Shown: positions 34,886-44,284, counted from the stretch's first letter. The stretch: 64,000 bases of DNA from Sedimentitalea sp042687825 (GCF_042687825.1 NZ_JBHUQE010000012.1:1-64000); one strand, 5' to 3'. The notes: generated by a model from the sequence alone, not told the origin. Numbers and translations are program-made.

Positions 34886-35683
34886 TTAACCGATCCGGCC
34901 GGTGATATAGCTTTCGGTGCGCCCGTCCTGCGGGTTGGTAAAGATCTGTCCGGTCTCGCCGAACTCGACCAACTGCCCGAGGTGAAAGAACGCGGTGTGC
35001 TGGCTGACCCGGGCAGCCTGCTGCATCGAATGGGTGACGATCACCACGGAAAAATTCTGCCGCAGCTCGTCGATCAGTTCCTCGACCTGGGCGGTGGCGA
35101 TCGGGTCCAGCGCGCTGCAGGGCTCGTCCATCAGCAGAACCTCGGGCTCGGTGGCCACGGCCCGGGCGATGCACAGGCGCTGTTGCTGGCCGCCCGACAG
35201 CCCGGTGCCGGGCGCCTGCAGCCGGTCCTTGACTTCGTCCCACAGCGCCCCGCGGCGCAGGGCCCGTTCGACAATCTCGTCCAGTTCGGCGCGGGAATGC
35301 GCCATGCCGTGGATCTTTGGCCCATAGGCGACATTGTCATAGATCGATTTCGGGAAGGGGTTGGGTTTCTGAAACACCATTCCGACCTTGGCCCGCAGCT
35401 GCACCGGATCGACGCGCTTGTCATAGATGTCCTCGTCATCCAGCCGGATCGCGCCGGTGACGCGGCAGATGTCGATCGTGTCGTTCATCCGGTTCAGACA
35501 GCGCAGAAAGGTTGATTTTCCACAACCTGACGGCCCGATGAACGCGGTCACCGTGTTGCGGGCGATATCCACGTTCACATCCTGAATGGCACGGCTGTCG
35601 CCATAATAGACATTCACGTTGCGGGCGGTGATCTTGGCTGTTTCGGTGCTGACGGCACCGGCGAGCAGGGACATATCGTTCAT
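34886..35683 (-). CDS. pstB: Phosphate ABC transporter ATP-binding protein
   Basis: The 265-residue ATPase has Walker A GPSGCGKST, the ABC signature LSGGQQQRLCIARA and Walker B VLLMDEPCSALDP, with the PstB-type N-terminus VNVYYGDSRAIQDVNVDI. It powers high-affinity phosphate uptake through PstC and PstA. ATG 35683 follows AAGGA; an in-frame ATG at 35674 would remove three residues. It starts 11 bp after pstA. Confidence 0.97.
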   Translation of the reverse strand: MNDMSLLAGAVSTETAKITARNVNVYYGDSRAIQDVNVDIARNTVTAFIGPSGCGKSTFLRCLNRMNDTIDICRVTGAIRLDDEDIYDKRVDPVQLRAKVGMVFQKPNPFPKSIYDNVAYGPKIHGMAHSRAELDEIVERALRRGALWDEVKDRLQAPGTGLSGGQQQRLCIARAVATEPEVLLMDEPCSALDPIATAQVEELIDELRQNFSVVIVTHSMQQAARVSQHTAFFHLGQLVEFGETGQIFTNPQDGRTESYITGRIG

Positions 35684-35694
35684 AGCCAAATTCC

Positions 35695-37035
35695 TTACCA
35701 ACGGCGTTCAAAGCGGCGGCGCAGCATTACTGCGACGGTGTTCATGGCGACCAGAAAGATCAACAGGATGATGATGCCCCCCCAGGCCCTTTCATAAAAG
35801 GCCGGATCGGCGCGTTTTGCCCATTCATAGATCTGCGCGGGCATGGCCGAGTTCGGGTCCAACAGGCCGGCGGCCAGACTGTCCGGTGCGTTCGAGGCGA
35901 CAAAACCGACCATGCCGATCAAGAGCAGCGGCGCGGTTTCGCCCAGGGCCTGCGCCAAGCCGATGATGGTGCCGGTCAGGATACCCGGCGCCGCCAGCGG
36001 CAGGACATGATGAAACACCGATTGCATTTTCGAGGCGCCAACCCCCAGCGCCGCATCGCGGATCGAGGGCGGCACGGCCTTGAGTGCCGCGCGGGTCGAG
36101 ATGATGATGGTCGGCAGGGTCATCAGGGTCAGCACCATGCCGCCCACCAGCGGGGCCGACATCGGCAGGTGCAGAACGTTGATGAACACCGCCAGACCCA
36201 GGATGCCGAACACGATGGAGGGCACCGCCGCCAGATTGGCGATGTTGACCTCGATCACGTCGGTCAGCCAGTTTTTCGGCGCGAATTCCTCGAGATAGAT
36301 GCTGGCGGCGACACCGATCGGCAGGGCCAGCACCAGCACCACCAGCATCATGAACAGCGAGCCCAGCATCGACACCCCGATGCCCGCCGCTTCGGGGCGC
36401 TGATCCGAGGCGTCCGCGCCAAAGATAAAGGCCGGATTAAAGGTCTTTTTCAACACCCCCAGGGCAAGCAATTCGTCGGCAAAATCCAGTTGTTCGGCGG
36501 TGATCTTCTTGTCGTTGGCAATACTGGCGCGCGTGACCCGGCCCTTGAGATAGCCGTCGATCCGGCTGTTGGCGAGAAAGGTGAACTCGATCGTGTCGCC
36601 GATCCGGTCGGGATTGGCCAGCACGGAATTGCGCAGTTGCGCCGCCGCATCCTTGGACAGGATGGCGCCCATTTTCTTGGCGCTCAGCCCGGTGTCCAGT
36701 CCGGCCTGGGATGCCATGTTTTCAAAGGCGGCATTGATCAGCGGCGCATAGCCAAAGGTCGACACCTTCTTGATCTTGTCCAGATCACGGGTGCCGCTCT
36801 TGTCCAGCTTGGATTCCAGCAACTCGACCCTGAGCGTGACAAAGCTCTGCTGAAAGGCGCCGACGCCATTGACCAGGATCGTGGTCACCAGGGTGATCAG
36901 CATCACCAGGCCGATGGCAATCGCCGTCAGGCCATAGAACCGAAAGCGTTTCTCGGCGGCGTTGCGCCGGTCGGTGCGCGCATCGCGGGCAAACAGCGAC
37001 CCGGCGCGCGGCGTGGATTGGCTGGTATCGGTCAT
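35695..37035 (-). CDS. pstA: Phosphate ABC transporter permease PstA
   Basis: The 446-residue inner-membrane permease has a core of about six helices with the EAA loop region near VPPSIRDAALGVGASKMQSV. It is longer than the Escherichia coli protein because an N-terminal region of about 190 residues holds one membrane segment and a soluble domain (DUF3333-type), as in many alphaproteobacteria. It forms the channel with PstC. The start overlaps the pstC stop by four bases. Confidence 0.95.
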   Translation of the reverse strand: MTDTSQSTPRAGSLFARDARTDRRNAAEKRFRFYGLTAIAIGLVMLITLVTTILVNGVGAFQQSFVTLRVELLESKLDKSGTRDLDKIKKVSTFGYAPLINAAFENMASQAGLDTGLSAKKMGAILSKDAAAQLRNSVLANPDRIGDTIEFTFLANSRIDGYLKGRVTRASIANDKKITAEQLDFADELLALGVLKKTFNPAFIFGADASDQRPEAAGIGVSMLGSLFMMLVVLVLALPIGVAASIYLEEFAPKNWLTDVIEVNIANLAAVPSIVFGILGLAVFINVLHLPMSAPLVGGMVLTLMTLPTIIISTRAALKAVPPSIRDAALGVGASKMQSVFHHVLPLAAPGILTGTIIGLAQALGETAPLLLIGMVGFVASNAPDSLAAGLLDPNSAMPAQIYEWAKRADPAFYERAWGGIIILLIFLVAMNTVAVMLRRRFERRW

Positions 37036-38510
37036 TCATACTGCTCCCGATAGGTGCGCACGATATACAGCGCCAGAACATTCAGGCCCAGCGTCAGCAC
37101 GAACAGCGTCAGACCCAGGGCAAAGGCGACCAGCGTCTCGGGGCTGGCGAAATCGGTGTCGCCCGTCAACTGGCTGACGATGCGGGTGGTGATGGTGGTC
37201 ATCGATTCCAACGGGTTCAACGAGAACTTGGCGATCGCCCCCGCCCCCATCACCACGATCATGGTTTCGCCGATGGCCCGGCTGGCGGCCAGAAGAACCG
37301 CCCCGACAATCCCCGGCAGGGCGGCGGGCAGAACCACCTGGCGCACGGTTTCGGACTGGGTTGCGCCCAGGCCGAACGAGCCGTCGCGCAGCGACTGCGG
37401 CACCGCGTTGATGATGTCGTCGCTCAGCGAGGATACAAAGGGAACCAGCATGATCCCCATCACCACGCCCGCAGTCAGAACCGAGGTGGCACCGGCCATC
37501 CAATCGACGCCCAGCAGACCGTCCTCGCCGCGGCCAAAGACATTGACCAGCATCGGCCCCACCGTCAGCAGCGCGAACAGGCCATAAACGATGGTCGGAA
37601 TACCGGCGAGGATCTCCAGCAGCGGTTTGGCTACGGCGCGCATCGCCTTGCTGGCATATTCCGACAGGTAGATGGCGGCAAAAAGGCCGACCGGTACCGC
37701 CACCGCCAGCGCGATGAGCGAGACATAGAGCGTGCCCCACAGCAGCGGCAGGAAGGACAATTCGCTGTCGCCGCGAAAATTCGGCGCCCAGGTCGCGCCA
37801 AAGAAGAAATCGGTCCAGGAATGCAGGCCAAAGAAGTTGCGGGTTTCAAACAGCATCGACAGCACGATGCCCAACGTGGTCAGGATCGCGATCGAGGCGG
37901 CCAGGATCAGCAGCGCCAGAATGCCCCGTTCGACGGTGTTGCGGGCGCGAAACCCCTTGTGGGTGCGCTTCAGCGCCAAGCCCAGCCCGGCCAGCGCCAC
38001 CGCCAGAACCGCGCCCCACATCCAGCGCCCGGCAGCGCTGTCCAGTTTCCGGTATTGCTGGGCGGCGGCCAGCACACGGGGTTCGATGTCGTTGCCGATG
38101 GCAATGCCCACCTGCCCCATCAGCGCCCGCAGGTCGGTCGAGTCGCCGTTCAGCCGGTCTGCGGCCTCGGCGCTGATCAACTGCGTCTGAACCGCCTTGT
38201 CCAACCCGTGGGCGGCGCGGCGGATATCGCTCATCACCAGATCGCGGCTGGACCCGTCTGGGATCAGGTCGGCGGGAACATGTCCGGAGATGCGGGACTC
38301 GATCAGCATCGGTTGAACGAACAGCCACAACGCCAGCAGCACCAGCGCCGGCATCAGGCCCGACAGGGCGGCATTCCAGCCATAAAAGGCCGGCAGGGAA
38401 TGCAGCTTGCGCGGATCCCCGTCCGCCGAGCGCAGAGCCCGGGAACGACCGGCGACATAGCCCAGTCCGGCCAGCGCGAATAGAATGAGGATGAGCCAGG
38501 TCAGGGGCAT
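37032..38510 (-). CDS. pstC: Phosphate ABC transporter permease PstC
   Basis: The 492-residue permease has an enlarged N-terminal part with two or three membrane segments and a soluble loop of about 100 residues. A conserved transporter domain follows (LPLLWGTLYVSLIALAVAVP; EILAGIPTIVYGLFAL; PQSLRDGSFGLGATQSETV, the EAA loop). The family start MPLTWLILILFAL is at 38510 although the frame is open to 38723. It is separated from pstS by 76 bp holding a hairpin. Confidence 0.95.
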   Translation of the reverse strand: MPLTWLILILFALAGLGYVAGRSRALRSADGDPRKLHSLPAFYGWNAALSGLMPALVLLALWLFVQPMLIESRISGHVPADLIPDGSSRDLVMSDIRRAAHGLDKAVQTQLISAEAADRLNGDSTDLRALMGQVGIAIGNDIEPRVLAAAQQYRKLDSAAGRWMWGAVLAVALAGLGLALKRTHKGFRARNTVERGILALLILAASIAILTTLGIVLSMLFETRNFFGLHSWTDFFFGATWAPNFRGDSELSFLPLLWGTLYVSLIALAVAVPVGLFAAIYLSEYASKAMRAVAKPLLEILAGIPTIVYGLFALLTVGPMLVNVFGRGEDGLLGVDWMAGATSVLTAGVVMGIMLVPFVSSLSDDIINAVPQSLRDGSFGLGATQSETVRQVVLPAALPGIVGAVLLAASRAIGETMIVVMGAGAIAKFSLNPLESMTTITTRIVSQLTGDTDFASPETLVAFALGLTLFVLTLGLNVLALYIVRTYREQYE

Positions 38511-38547
38511 GAACCGTCCGCCGATATTCAGGTCGTTTCGGAAATGG

Positions 38548-38579
38548 CCGGCCGAGGCAAAAGACCCTGCCCCGGCCGG
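38548..38579 (-). promoter_or_regulatory. Hairpin between pstS and pstC
   Basis: A 12-bp stem (38548-38559 with 38568-38579, one G-U pair on the RNA) and 8-nt loop lie directly after pstS, without a T-run. It probably protects the pstS end of a processed transcript, which would raise binding protein over the permease. Confidence 0.6.
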
Positions 38580-38586
38580 GTTGCGA

Positions 38587-39642
38587 TCACGAGTTGCCGC
38601 CCAGAGTGGCCTCTTCGGCAACCGCGTTCTGGGTCTCGCCCAGTTTGGGGTCGGCAACCAGCCCGTACTCGGCCAGCGGGCCGTCGGGGCCGGCAATCTC
38701 GTCGGCGACGAAGAACTCGGCATAGTCCTTGAGGCCGGGGATCACGCCGATATGCGCCTTCTTGACGTAAAAGAACAGCGGGCGCGACACCGGGTATTCG
38801 CCAGTGGCGATGCTTTCGGTGCTCGGCACGATGCCGGACATGGTGGCCACTTGCAGCTTGTCAGTGTTGTTCTCGTAGAATGCCAGACCAAAGACGCCAA
38901 TACCGTCCTTGTTGCTGTCGATACGGGCCAGGGTTTCGGTGTAATCGCCGTCAATATCGACCGAACGGCCATCGGTGCGCAGCTCGATACAGGCCTTTTC
39001 AGCAGCCTTCTTGCGCGCCTTTTCGGTGTCACCTTCGGCGACGGCCAGATAGGCCTCGAAATCGCCGGTGGCTTCGCAGCCGGCCAGAATCACCTTGTCC
39101 TCAAAGACTTCGCGGGTGCCGTGCTTGGTGCCCGGCACAAAGGCCTGGATCGGCTGTGCCGGCAGGGCCGGATCGACCTCGTTCCACATGGTATAGGGGT
39201 TGTCGACCAGTTGACCATCGACCTGGACCTGGCGCGAGATCGCCTTGTACCACTGGGTCGGGGTGAACTCAAAGGCATTGCCGCCGATGTCGCTGGCAAA
39301 GACGATGCCGTCATAGCCGATGCGGACCTCGATGATGTCGGTCACGCCATTGGCCGCGCAGGCGGCGACTTCCTTGTCGCGGATGCGGCGGCTGGCATTG
39401 GCGATGTCCACGGTGTTCTCGCCCAGACCTTCGCAGAACCGTTTCAGGCCGGCCGACGAGCCACCGGATTCCACCACCGGCGTCGGAAAGTCGAAATTCT
39501 CGCCAAAGGCTTCGGCGACGATCGACGCATAGGGCAGCACGGTCGAGGAACCGGCGATCTGCACCTGATCACGGGCGGCGGCAGCGGTTGCACAAACGGA
39601 CGCAACGGCCAGAGCGGACGCGGTCACTTTGAAAACGGACAT
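38587..39642 (-). CDS. pstS: Phosphate-binding protein PstS
   Basis: The 351-residue periplasmic binding protein has a signal peptide (about residues 1-23, ATAAAA-RD). Its phosphate-binding segments are IAGSSTVLPYA, ESGGSSAGLKRFCEGL and IANASRRIRD. It captures phosphate and passes it to PstCA. AGGAGAC precedes the start. It lies directly downstream of a Pho box and is first in the pst transcript. Confidence 0.97.
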   Translation of the reverse strand: MSVFKVTASALAVASVCATAAAARDQVQIAGSSTVLPYASIVAEAFGENFDFPTPVVESGGSSAGLKRFCEGLGENTVDIANASRRIRDKEVAACAANGVTDIIEVRIGYDGIVFASDIGGNAFEFTPTQWYKAISRQVQVDGQLVDNPYTMWNEVDPALPAQPIQAFVPGTKHGTREVFEDKVILAGCEATGDFEAYLAVAEGDTEKARKKAAEKACIELRTDGRSVDIDGDYTETLARIDSNKDGIGVFGLAFYENNTDKLQVATMSGIVPSTESIATGEYPVSRPLFFYVKKAHIGVIPGLKDYAEFFVADEIAGPDGPLAEYGLVADPKLGETQNAVAEEATLGGNS

Positions 39643-39725
39643 GAATGTCTCCTGATCAACTTAATTCACACGATCACCCGGTTGGTGATGCTGCGCCCCG
39701 TCTAAGCAGACCGCATATGGATTCT

Positions 39726-39754
39726 GTGACAGTCATGTAACGGCTTTATGACAG
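39726..39754 (-). promoter_or_regulatory. Pho box (PhoB binding site) upstream of pstS
   Basis: Read on the minus strand there are three direct repeats at 11-bp spacing: CTGTCAT (39754-39748), CCGTTAC (39743-39737) and CTGTCAC (39732-39726). They match the PhoB recognition unit CTGTCAT, 84 bp before the pstS start. Confidence 0.88.
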
Positions 39755-39791
39755 AGCAGACTTTCGGTGCCGGCGGGGGCCTTTTGGGCAG

Positions 39792-40838
39792 CTATTTCGG
39801 CAACAGAACCGAAAATGTCGCACCCTGGCCCGGCTGGCTGTCGACCTTGAGTCGGCCGCGATGCCGGTTGACGATATGTTTGGCGATGGCAAGGCCCAGC
39901 CCGGTGCCGCCCAGTTGCCGGCTGCGGTGGCTGTCGGCGCGGTAGAATCGTTCGGTCAGGCGCGGCAGATGCACCGGGTCGATGCCGGGGCCGCGATCAA
40001 TCACCTGCACCCGCACCGCCGGGCCGCGCAACGCCGGTTCTCGGTCGATCTCGTGCAGCGCAACCGTGACCTGTCCGCCCGAGCCGCCGTATTTGATGGC
40101 GTTCTCGATCAGGTTGGTAAAGACCTGCCGCAACTGATCGGCATCACCGACGATCTGCACCGGCACCGGTGGCGCGGTCATGTCCAGCACGACCTTGCTG
40201 CTTTCGGCCAGCGGGTCCAGCGAATTCAGGGTCGAGCGCAGCAGCGCCGTCAGGTCGATCCGGCCGGTCGGGCGAACCCGTTCCTCGGCCTCGACCCGGC
40301 TCAGCGACAAGAGATCGCCCACCAGCCGGTTCATCCGGCTGGCCTCGCCCTCCATGATGTTCAGGAACCGGTCGCGGGCCTGCTCGTCGTCGCGCGCCGC
40401 CCCGCGCAGGGTTTCGATGAACCCGATCAGGGCGGTCAGGGGCGTGCGCAGTTCGTGGCTGACATTGGCGACAAAATCCCGGCGCATCTGCCCGGCCTGT
40501 TCCACATCCGCACGGTCCTGAAAACACACCATGACAGCCGAAGGCGTTTTCGGAGCCAATGCGGTCAAGTGCCGACAGGTGACATCCATCGGCGCCTGTT
40601 GTGTGCCGCTGCCGACGCCATATCGCGCCTTCTGTTCCTGACGCTCGGCAAAGGCCGCCTCGATCGCTGCAATCACCTGCGGTTGGCGCAGCACGTTGGC
40701 CAGATGCCGTCCGACGATCTCCTGCCCCAGCAACGCGTCCGCCTCGGGATTGGCTGCAACGATCCATTCGGTCGCATCGACGATCAGCGTCGGCACCGGC
40801 GTCGCGGCAAGCAGAGAATCGACAAACGCGTTGTCCAT
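39792..40838 (-). CDS. phoR: Phosphate regulon sensor kinase PhoR
   Basis: The 348-residue histidine kinase has a PAS domain at residues 5-110 and a DHp helix with His128 (FVANVSHELRTPLTALIGF). The ATPase domain shows N box NLIENAIKYGG, G1 DRGPGID and G2 GGTGLGLAIAKH. It lacks the N-terminal membrane helices of Escherichia coli PhoR, so it should be cytosolic and must sense the Pst-PhoU state another way. ATG 40838 is the family start. It follows the PLP-enzyme gene by 7 bp and precedes the Pho box. Confidence 0.93.
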   Translation of the reverse strand: MDNAFVDSLLAATPVPTLIVDATEWIVAANPEADALLGQEIVGRHLANVLRQPQVIAAIEAAFAERQEQKARYGVGSGTQQAPMDVTCRHLTALAPKTPSAVMVCFQDRADVEQAGQMRRDFVANVSHELRTPLTALIGFIETLRGAARDDEQARDRFLNIMEGEASRMNRLVGDLLSLSRVEAEERVRPTGRIDLTALLRSTLNSLDPLAESSKVVLDMTAPPVPVQIVGDADQLRQVFTNLIENAIKYGGSGGQVTVALHEIDREPALRGPAVRVQVIDRGPGIDPVHLPRLTERFYRADSHRSRQLGGTGLGLAIAKHIVNRHRGRLKVDSQPGQGATFSVLLPK

Positions 40839-40845
40839 GCGCCGA

Positions 40846-42039
40846 TCAGCCCGTGACCGACGTCGCCGCCGCCACGGCATCGGTCAGGATTCGCATTAGC
40901 GCCTCGGGCTCTTCCAGTCCGACCGAGATGCGAAAGAACCCCTCGCTCAGGCCCAGGGCCGCGCGGTTCTGCGGTGTCAGTCCCCGATGCGAGGACGAGG
41001 CGGGGTGACTGAGCGTGGTGCCCACATCGCCCAGGGTCGGGGCGAAACTCAGCCCCTCGGCCGCGCGGGCAAAGGCATTGGCGGCGGCGCGCCCCCCGGT
41101 CAGTTCGAAACTGACCATGTTGCAGCCCTGATCCCCCAGCAGGGCACGGGCCCGGGCATGGTCGGGATGATCCGTGCGCTGCGGATAGATGACCCGCGTC
41201 ACCCCTGGCAGCGTCGCCAGATGGTCGGCCAGTCGGGCAGCGGTGGCCTGCGCCCGGTCAAAGCGCAGATCAAAGGACAGCAGGCCGCGTTCGGCCAGCC
41301 AGCAGTCGAACGGGCTGGGGGACAGGCCGGTCGATATGGAAAAGACGCGCAGGCGTTCGGCCAGATCGGGATCGCGCGCCGCCACATAGCCCAGCATCAC
41401 GTCGGAATGGCCGGCCAGCAGCTTGGTGATCGAATGCAGCACGATATCCGCACCATGGGCAAATGGCTGAAACCCGCGCGGCGTGGTAAAGGTGTTGTCC
41501 ACGGCCAGCAGAATTCCGGCCTCGCGGCACAGCGCCGCCAGTCCGTCGATATCCGCCACCCGCAGGGTCGGGTTCGACACGGCCTCGATCAGCAAAAGGC
41601 GGGTCTGCGGACGGATCAGCGCGCGGATGGCCTCGACATCGCAGGGATCGCCCAGTGATGTCGCAATCCCCAGACGCGGCAGGTCGTCCGTCATCAGCCG
41701 CAGCGACCGGCCATAGAGCTGGTTGCCGCCGATCACGTGGTCGCCGGCCTGCAACAGGCCCAGCAGCGTCGCCGTCACTGCCGCCATGCCCGACCCGGTC
41801 ACGATGCCGCCGCGAACCCCCTCCATCGCGTCCAATCGCGCTGCGACCACATCGGCATTGGGATGTCCCTCGCGGGAATAGGTATAGCCCTGGACCCTGC
41901 CTTCGTATTGCGCATCCAGCGCATCGGGCGTGTCACTGGCATAGGCGACCGAAGGCGACAGCGGCGTCACCACCGGCCGGCTGGCACTGGCGGGTAACGG
42001 CAGCGGACGGATCAACGATCCCCTGGCATTGGTATTCAT
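40846..42039 (-). CDS. PLP-dependent trans-sulfuration family enzyme
   Basis: The 397-residue Cys/Met-metabolism enzyme belongs to the cystathionine gamma-synthase/beta-lyase/methionine gamma-lyase family. PLP binds the lysine in HSITKLLAGHSDVMLG. Other marks are YTYSREGHPNADVVAARL, AVDNTFTTPRGFQPFAHGAD and SLGDVGTTLSHPASSSHR. The exact reaction (synthase, lyase or sulfhydrylase) cannot be decided from sequence. It overlaps the upstream carbonic-anhydrase-like gene by four bases and lies 7 bp before phoR, so the Pho kinase is at the end of a metabolic transcript. Confidence 0.9.
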   Translation of the reverse strand: MNTNARGSLIRPLPLPASASRPVVTPLSPSVAYASDTPDALDAQYEGRVQGYTYSREGHPNADVVAARLDAMEGVRGGIVTGSGMAAVTATLLGLLQAGDHVIGGNQLYGRSLRLMTDDLPRLGIATSLGDPCDVEAIRALIRPQTRLLLIEAVSNPTLRVADIDGLAALCREAGILLAVDNTFTTPRGFQPFAHGADIVLHSITKLLAGHSDVMLGYVAARDPDLAERLRVFSISTGLSPSPFDCWLAERGLLSFDLRFDRAQATAARLADHLATLPGVTRVIYPQRTDHPDHARARALLGDQGCNMVSFELTGGRAAANAFARAAEGLSFAPTLGDVGTTLSHPASSSHRGLTPQNRAALGLSEGFFRISVGLEEPEALMRILTDAVAAATSVTG

Positions 42040-42560
42040 TTCACTACCGTCAATTGCTCGCGGAACAGGCGCATGTTGTCCCGGTAATGCGCGGCGCTGG
42101 CGGCAAGCCCGGCAATCGCCTGATCGTCCAGTTGACGCACGACCTTGCCTGGCGCGCCCATGACCAGACTGCCATCGGGTATCTCCTTGCCCTCGGTGAT
42201 CAATGCGCCGGCCCCGATCAGGCAGTTCTTTCCGATCCGGGCGCCATTCAGCACCGTCGCCCCCATGCCGATCAGAGAGTTGTCGCCGATACTGCAGCCG
42301 TGCAGCATGACCTTGTGCCCGATCGTGCAGTCGCGACCGATCGTCAGCGGATAGCCCGCATCCACATGCATTACGCAGTTTTCCTGCACGTTGCTGCCGG
42401 CCCCGACTCGAATTTCCTCGTGATCGGCACGGATCGTGGTGCCGAACCAGACCGAAGCGCCCTCTTCCAGCACCACAAGACCGACAAGATTGGCATCCGG
42501 CGCCACCCAGGTATCGGCGTGCAGATCGGGGGTTTTTCCGTTCAGAGCATACAGAGTCAT
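42036..42560 (-). CDS. Gamma-class carbonic anhydrase-like protein
   Basis: The 174-residue left-handed beta-helix protein is made of hexapeptide repeats. The zinc-ligand histidines of the gamma-carbonic-anhydrase/YrdA family are seen in NCVMHVDAGYP, CTIGHKVMLHGCSIG. YrdA-type members may be bicarbonate-forming enzymes or metal-binding proteins of unknown activity. Four-base overlaps with gmk upstream and the PLP enzyme downstream show tight translational coupling. Confidence 0.9.
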   Translation of the reverse strand: MTLYALNGKTPDLHADTWVAPDANLVGLVVLEEGASVWFGTTIRADHEEIRVGAGSNVQENCVMHVDAGYPLTIGRDCTIGHKVMLHGCSIGDNSLIGMGATVLNGARIGKNCLIGAGALITEGKEIPDGSLVMGAPGKVVRQLDDQAIAGLAASAAHYRDNMRLFREQLTVVK

Positions 42561-43198
42561 GACTTTTCCTCGAATTCGGCCTGCAAGGCGCGCACATGCC
42601 CGGTCAGGCCGGGTTGCTGGCTGCGGCGCAGGCGGGTTGCGGTTACGATGGTTTTCAGCCGCTCTTCGGTGGCGTCCAGATCGTCGTTGACCAGAACGAA
42701 ATCATAGCCGTCCCAGTGGCTGATCTCGTCCCAGCTTTTCTGCATCCGCCGGGCGATGGTGTCAGCATCGTCCTGGCCGCGGCCTTCCAGACGCCGGCGC
42801 AATTCGGTGATCGAGGGCGGCAACAGAAAGATCGACAGCGTATGCGGTCCCAGCGCCGAGTTGCGGATCTGCTGCGCCCCCTGCCAGTCGATGTCAAACA
42901 GCACGTCCTTGCCGGCGTCGATCGCCTGCTGTACGGGGCCGCGGGGCGAGCCGTAGAAATTGCCAAAGACATGCGCATGTTCGAGCATCTCGCCGGCCGC
43001 CACCTGCGCCTTGAACTCAACCTCCGAGGTAAAGACATAATCCACGCCATCCGCTTCTCCGGGACGCGGCGCGCGGGTGGTGGTACTGACCGAGAACAGG
43101 ATCGAGGGGTCCCAGTCGCGCAACCGTCTTGCCAGGGTGGACTTGCCCGCACCCGAGGGCGAGGACAGGATGATCAACAGGCCGCGTCTGTCCGGCAT
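42557..43198 (-). CDS. gmk: Guanylate kinase
   Basis: The 213-residue enzyme phosphorylates GMP to GDP with ATP. Visible are the P-loop SSPSGAGKSTLARRL, the GMP-binding RAPRPGEADGVDYVFTS and the NDDLDATEERLKTIV region. ATG 43198 is the family start; the frame is open to 43219. It lies 17 bp after yicC, a widely conserved neighbour. Confidence 0.97.
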   Translation of the reverse strand: MPDRRGLLIILSSPSGAGKSTLARRLRDWDPSILFSVSTTTRAPRPGEADGVDYVFTSEVEFKAQVAAGEMLEHAHVFGNFYGSPRGPVQQAIDAGKDVLFDIDWQGAQQIRNSALGPHTLSIFLLPPSITELRRRLEGRGQDDADTIARRMQKSWDEISHWDGYDFVLVNDDLDATEERLKTIVTATRLRRSQQPGLTGHVRALQAEFEEKS

Positions 43199-43215
43199 GT
43201 ATGCCTCCGTTCTAA

Positions 43216-44106
43216 TCATTCAATGTTCTGGATCTGCTCGCGCATCTGGTCGATCACCGCTTTCATCTCCAGCCCGGCCGCGGTCAGCTCGGTGGATTGT
43301 GATTTCGAGCACAGGGTGTTGGCCTCGCGATTGAATTCCTGCATCAGGAAATCCAGCTTGCGCCCCACGGCGCCGCCCTGCGCCAGCAGATCGCGGGCAG
43401 CGCCCACATGCGCGCCCAGACGGTCGATCTCTTCGGTGACATCGGCCTTGACGGCCATCATCGCCAGTTCCTGCGCCACCCGCTGGGGATCGGCGCCTTC
43501 GGCATTGTCCAGGACCCGAGCCAGGTTTGTCCTGAGGGTTTCGGTCATCATGTCCTTGCGCGCCTCGGCCAGCCTGGCCGCGTCGACCGTCAATTCCGCG
43601 ATCCGGGTCAGTTGGCCCGACAGCATTTCGGCCAGAGCCGCTCCTTCGGTGCGGCGCATGTCCAGAAATGCCGCGACCAGCGGTGCGAATTCCTGTTTCA
43701 GGCAGGCGACGACCGGAGCGATGTCGTCCTCGGCGGTGCCGGCTTCCAGAACGCCGCGCAAACCCAAGAGATCGCTGGCCCGCGACGGCGCCAGGGTCAG
43801 TCCGCGCCGGGCCGCCGCGGCATCGACCTGGGCCAGCGCATCCAAGACCGAATTCAGCGTGGCCTGGTTCAATACCTGGCTTCCGGCTTCTTCGGCCCGG
43901 GTCACGCGCAACGCAAGAGTCACGTGACCGCGGGCCACGGTCTTGGCCAGTTCGGCGCGCAGGACCGTTTCCAGTCCGGTCAGCCAGTCGGGAATTCGCA
44001 GGCGCAGGTCCAGCCCCTTGCCATTGACGCTGCGCAGTTCCCATGCCCAGGAATAGGCCCCGCTCTCGCCCGTGGCCGCCGCGAATGCCGTCATCGAATT
44101 GATCAT
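43216..44106 (-). CDS. yicC: YicC-family endoribonuclease
   Basis: The 296-residue protein begins MINSMTAFAAATG and has the YicC N-terminal domain (ELRSVNGKGLDLRLRIP) and C-terminal DUF1732 (IDRLGAHVGAARDLLAQGG; GRKLDFLMQEFNREANTLCSKS). YicC-like proteins are metal-dependent endoribonucleases linked to sRNA turnover and stationary-phase survival. ATG 44106 was chosen as family start although the frame opens at 44178. It leads the yicC-gmk-phoR-pst gene series. Confidence 0.93.
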   Translation of the reverse strand: MINSMTAFAAATGESGAYSWAWELRSVNGKGLDLRLRIPDWLTGLETVLRAELAKTVARGHVTLALRVTRAEEAGSQVLNQATLNSVLDALAQVDAAAARRGLTLAPSRASDLLGLRGVLEAGTAEDDIAPVVACLKQEFAPLVAAFLDMRRTEGAALAEMLSGQLTRIAELTVDAARLAEARKDMMTETLRTNLARVLDNAEGADPQRVAQELAMMAVKADVTEEIDRLGAHVGAARDLLAQGGAVGRKLDFLMQEFNREANTLCSKSQSTELTAAGLEMKAVIDQMREQIQNIE

Positions 44107-44284
44107 CCCTCGTCCCGCCTGACCCGCATATCGATCCCTATATGGGATTGGCTCCTGCCTGGCTGCACCTAAAGCCATTGCCGGATGCAGGGCAACCCCG
44201 GGGCTGCCGTGGCGGGCGCGGGACCCTTCGAAAAATTAACCATTTGACAAGATTGCACCCCAATTCAGTTAAAAATGTGTCATA

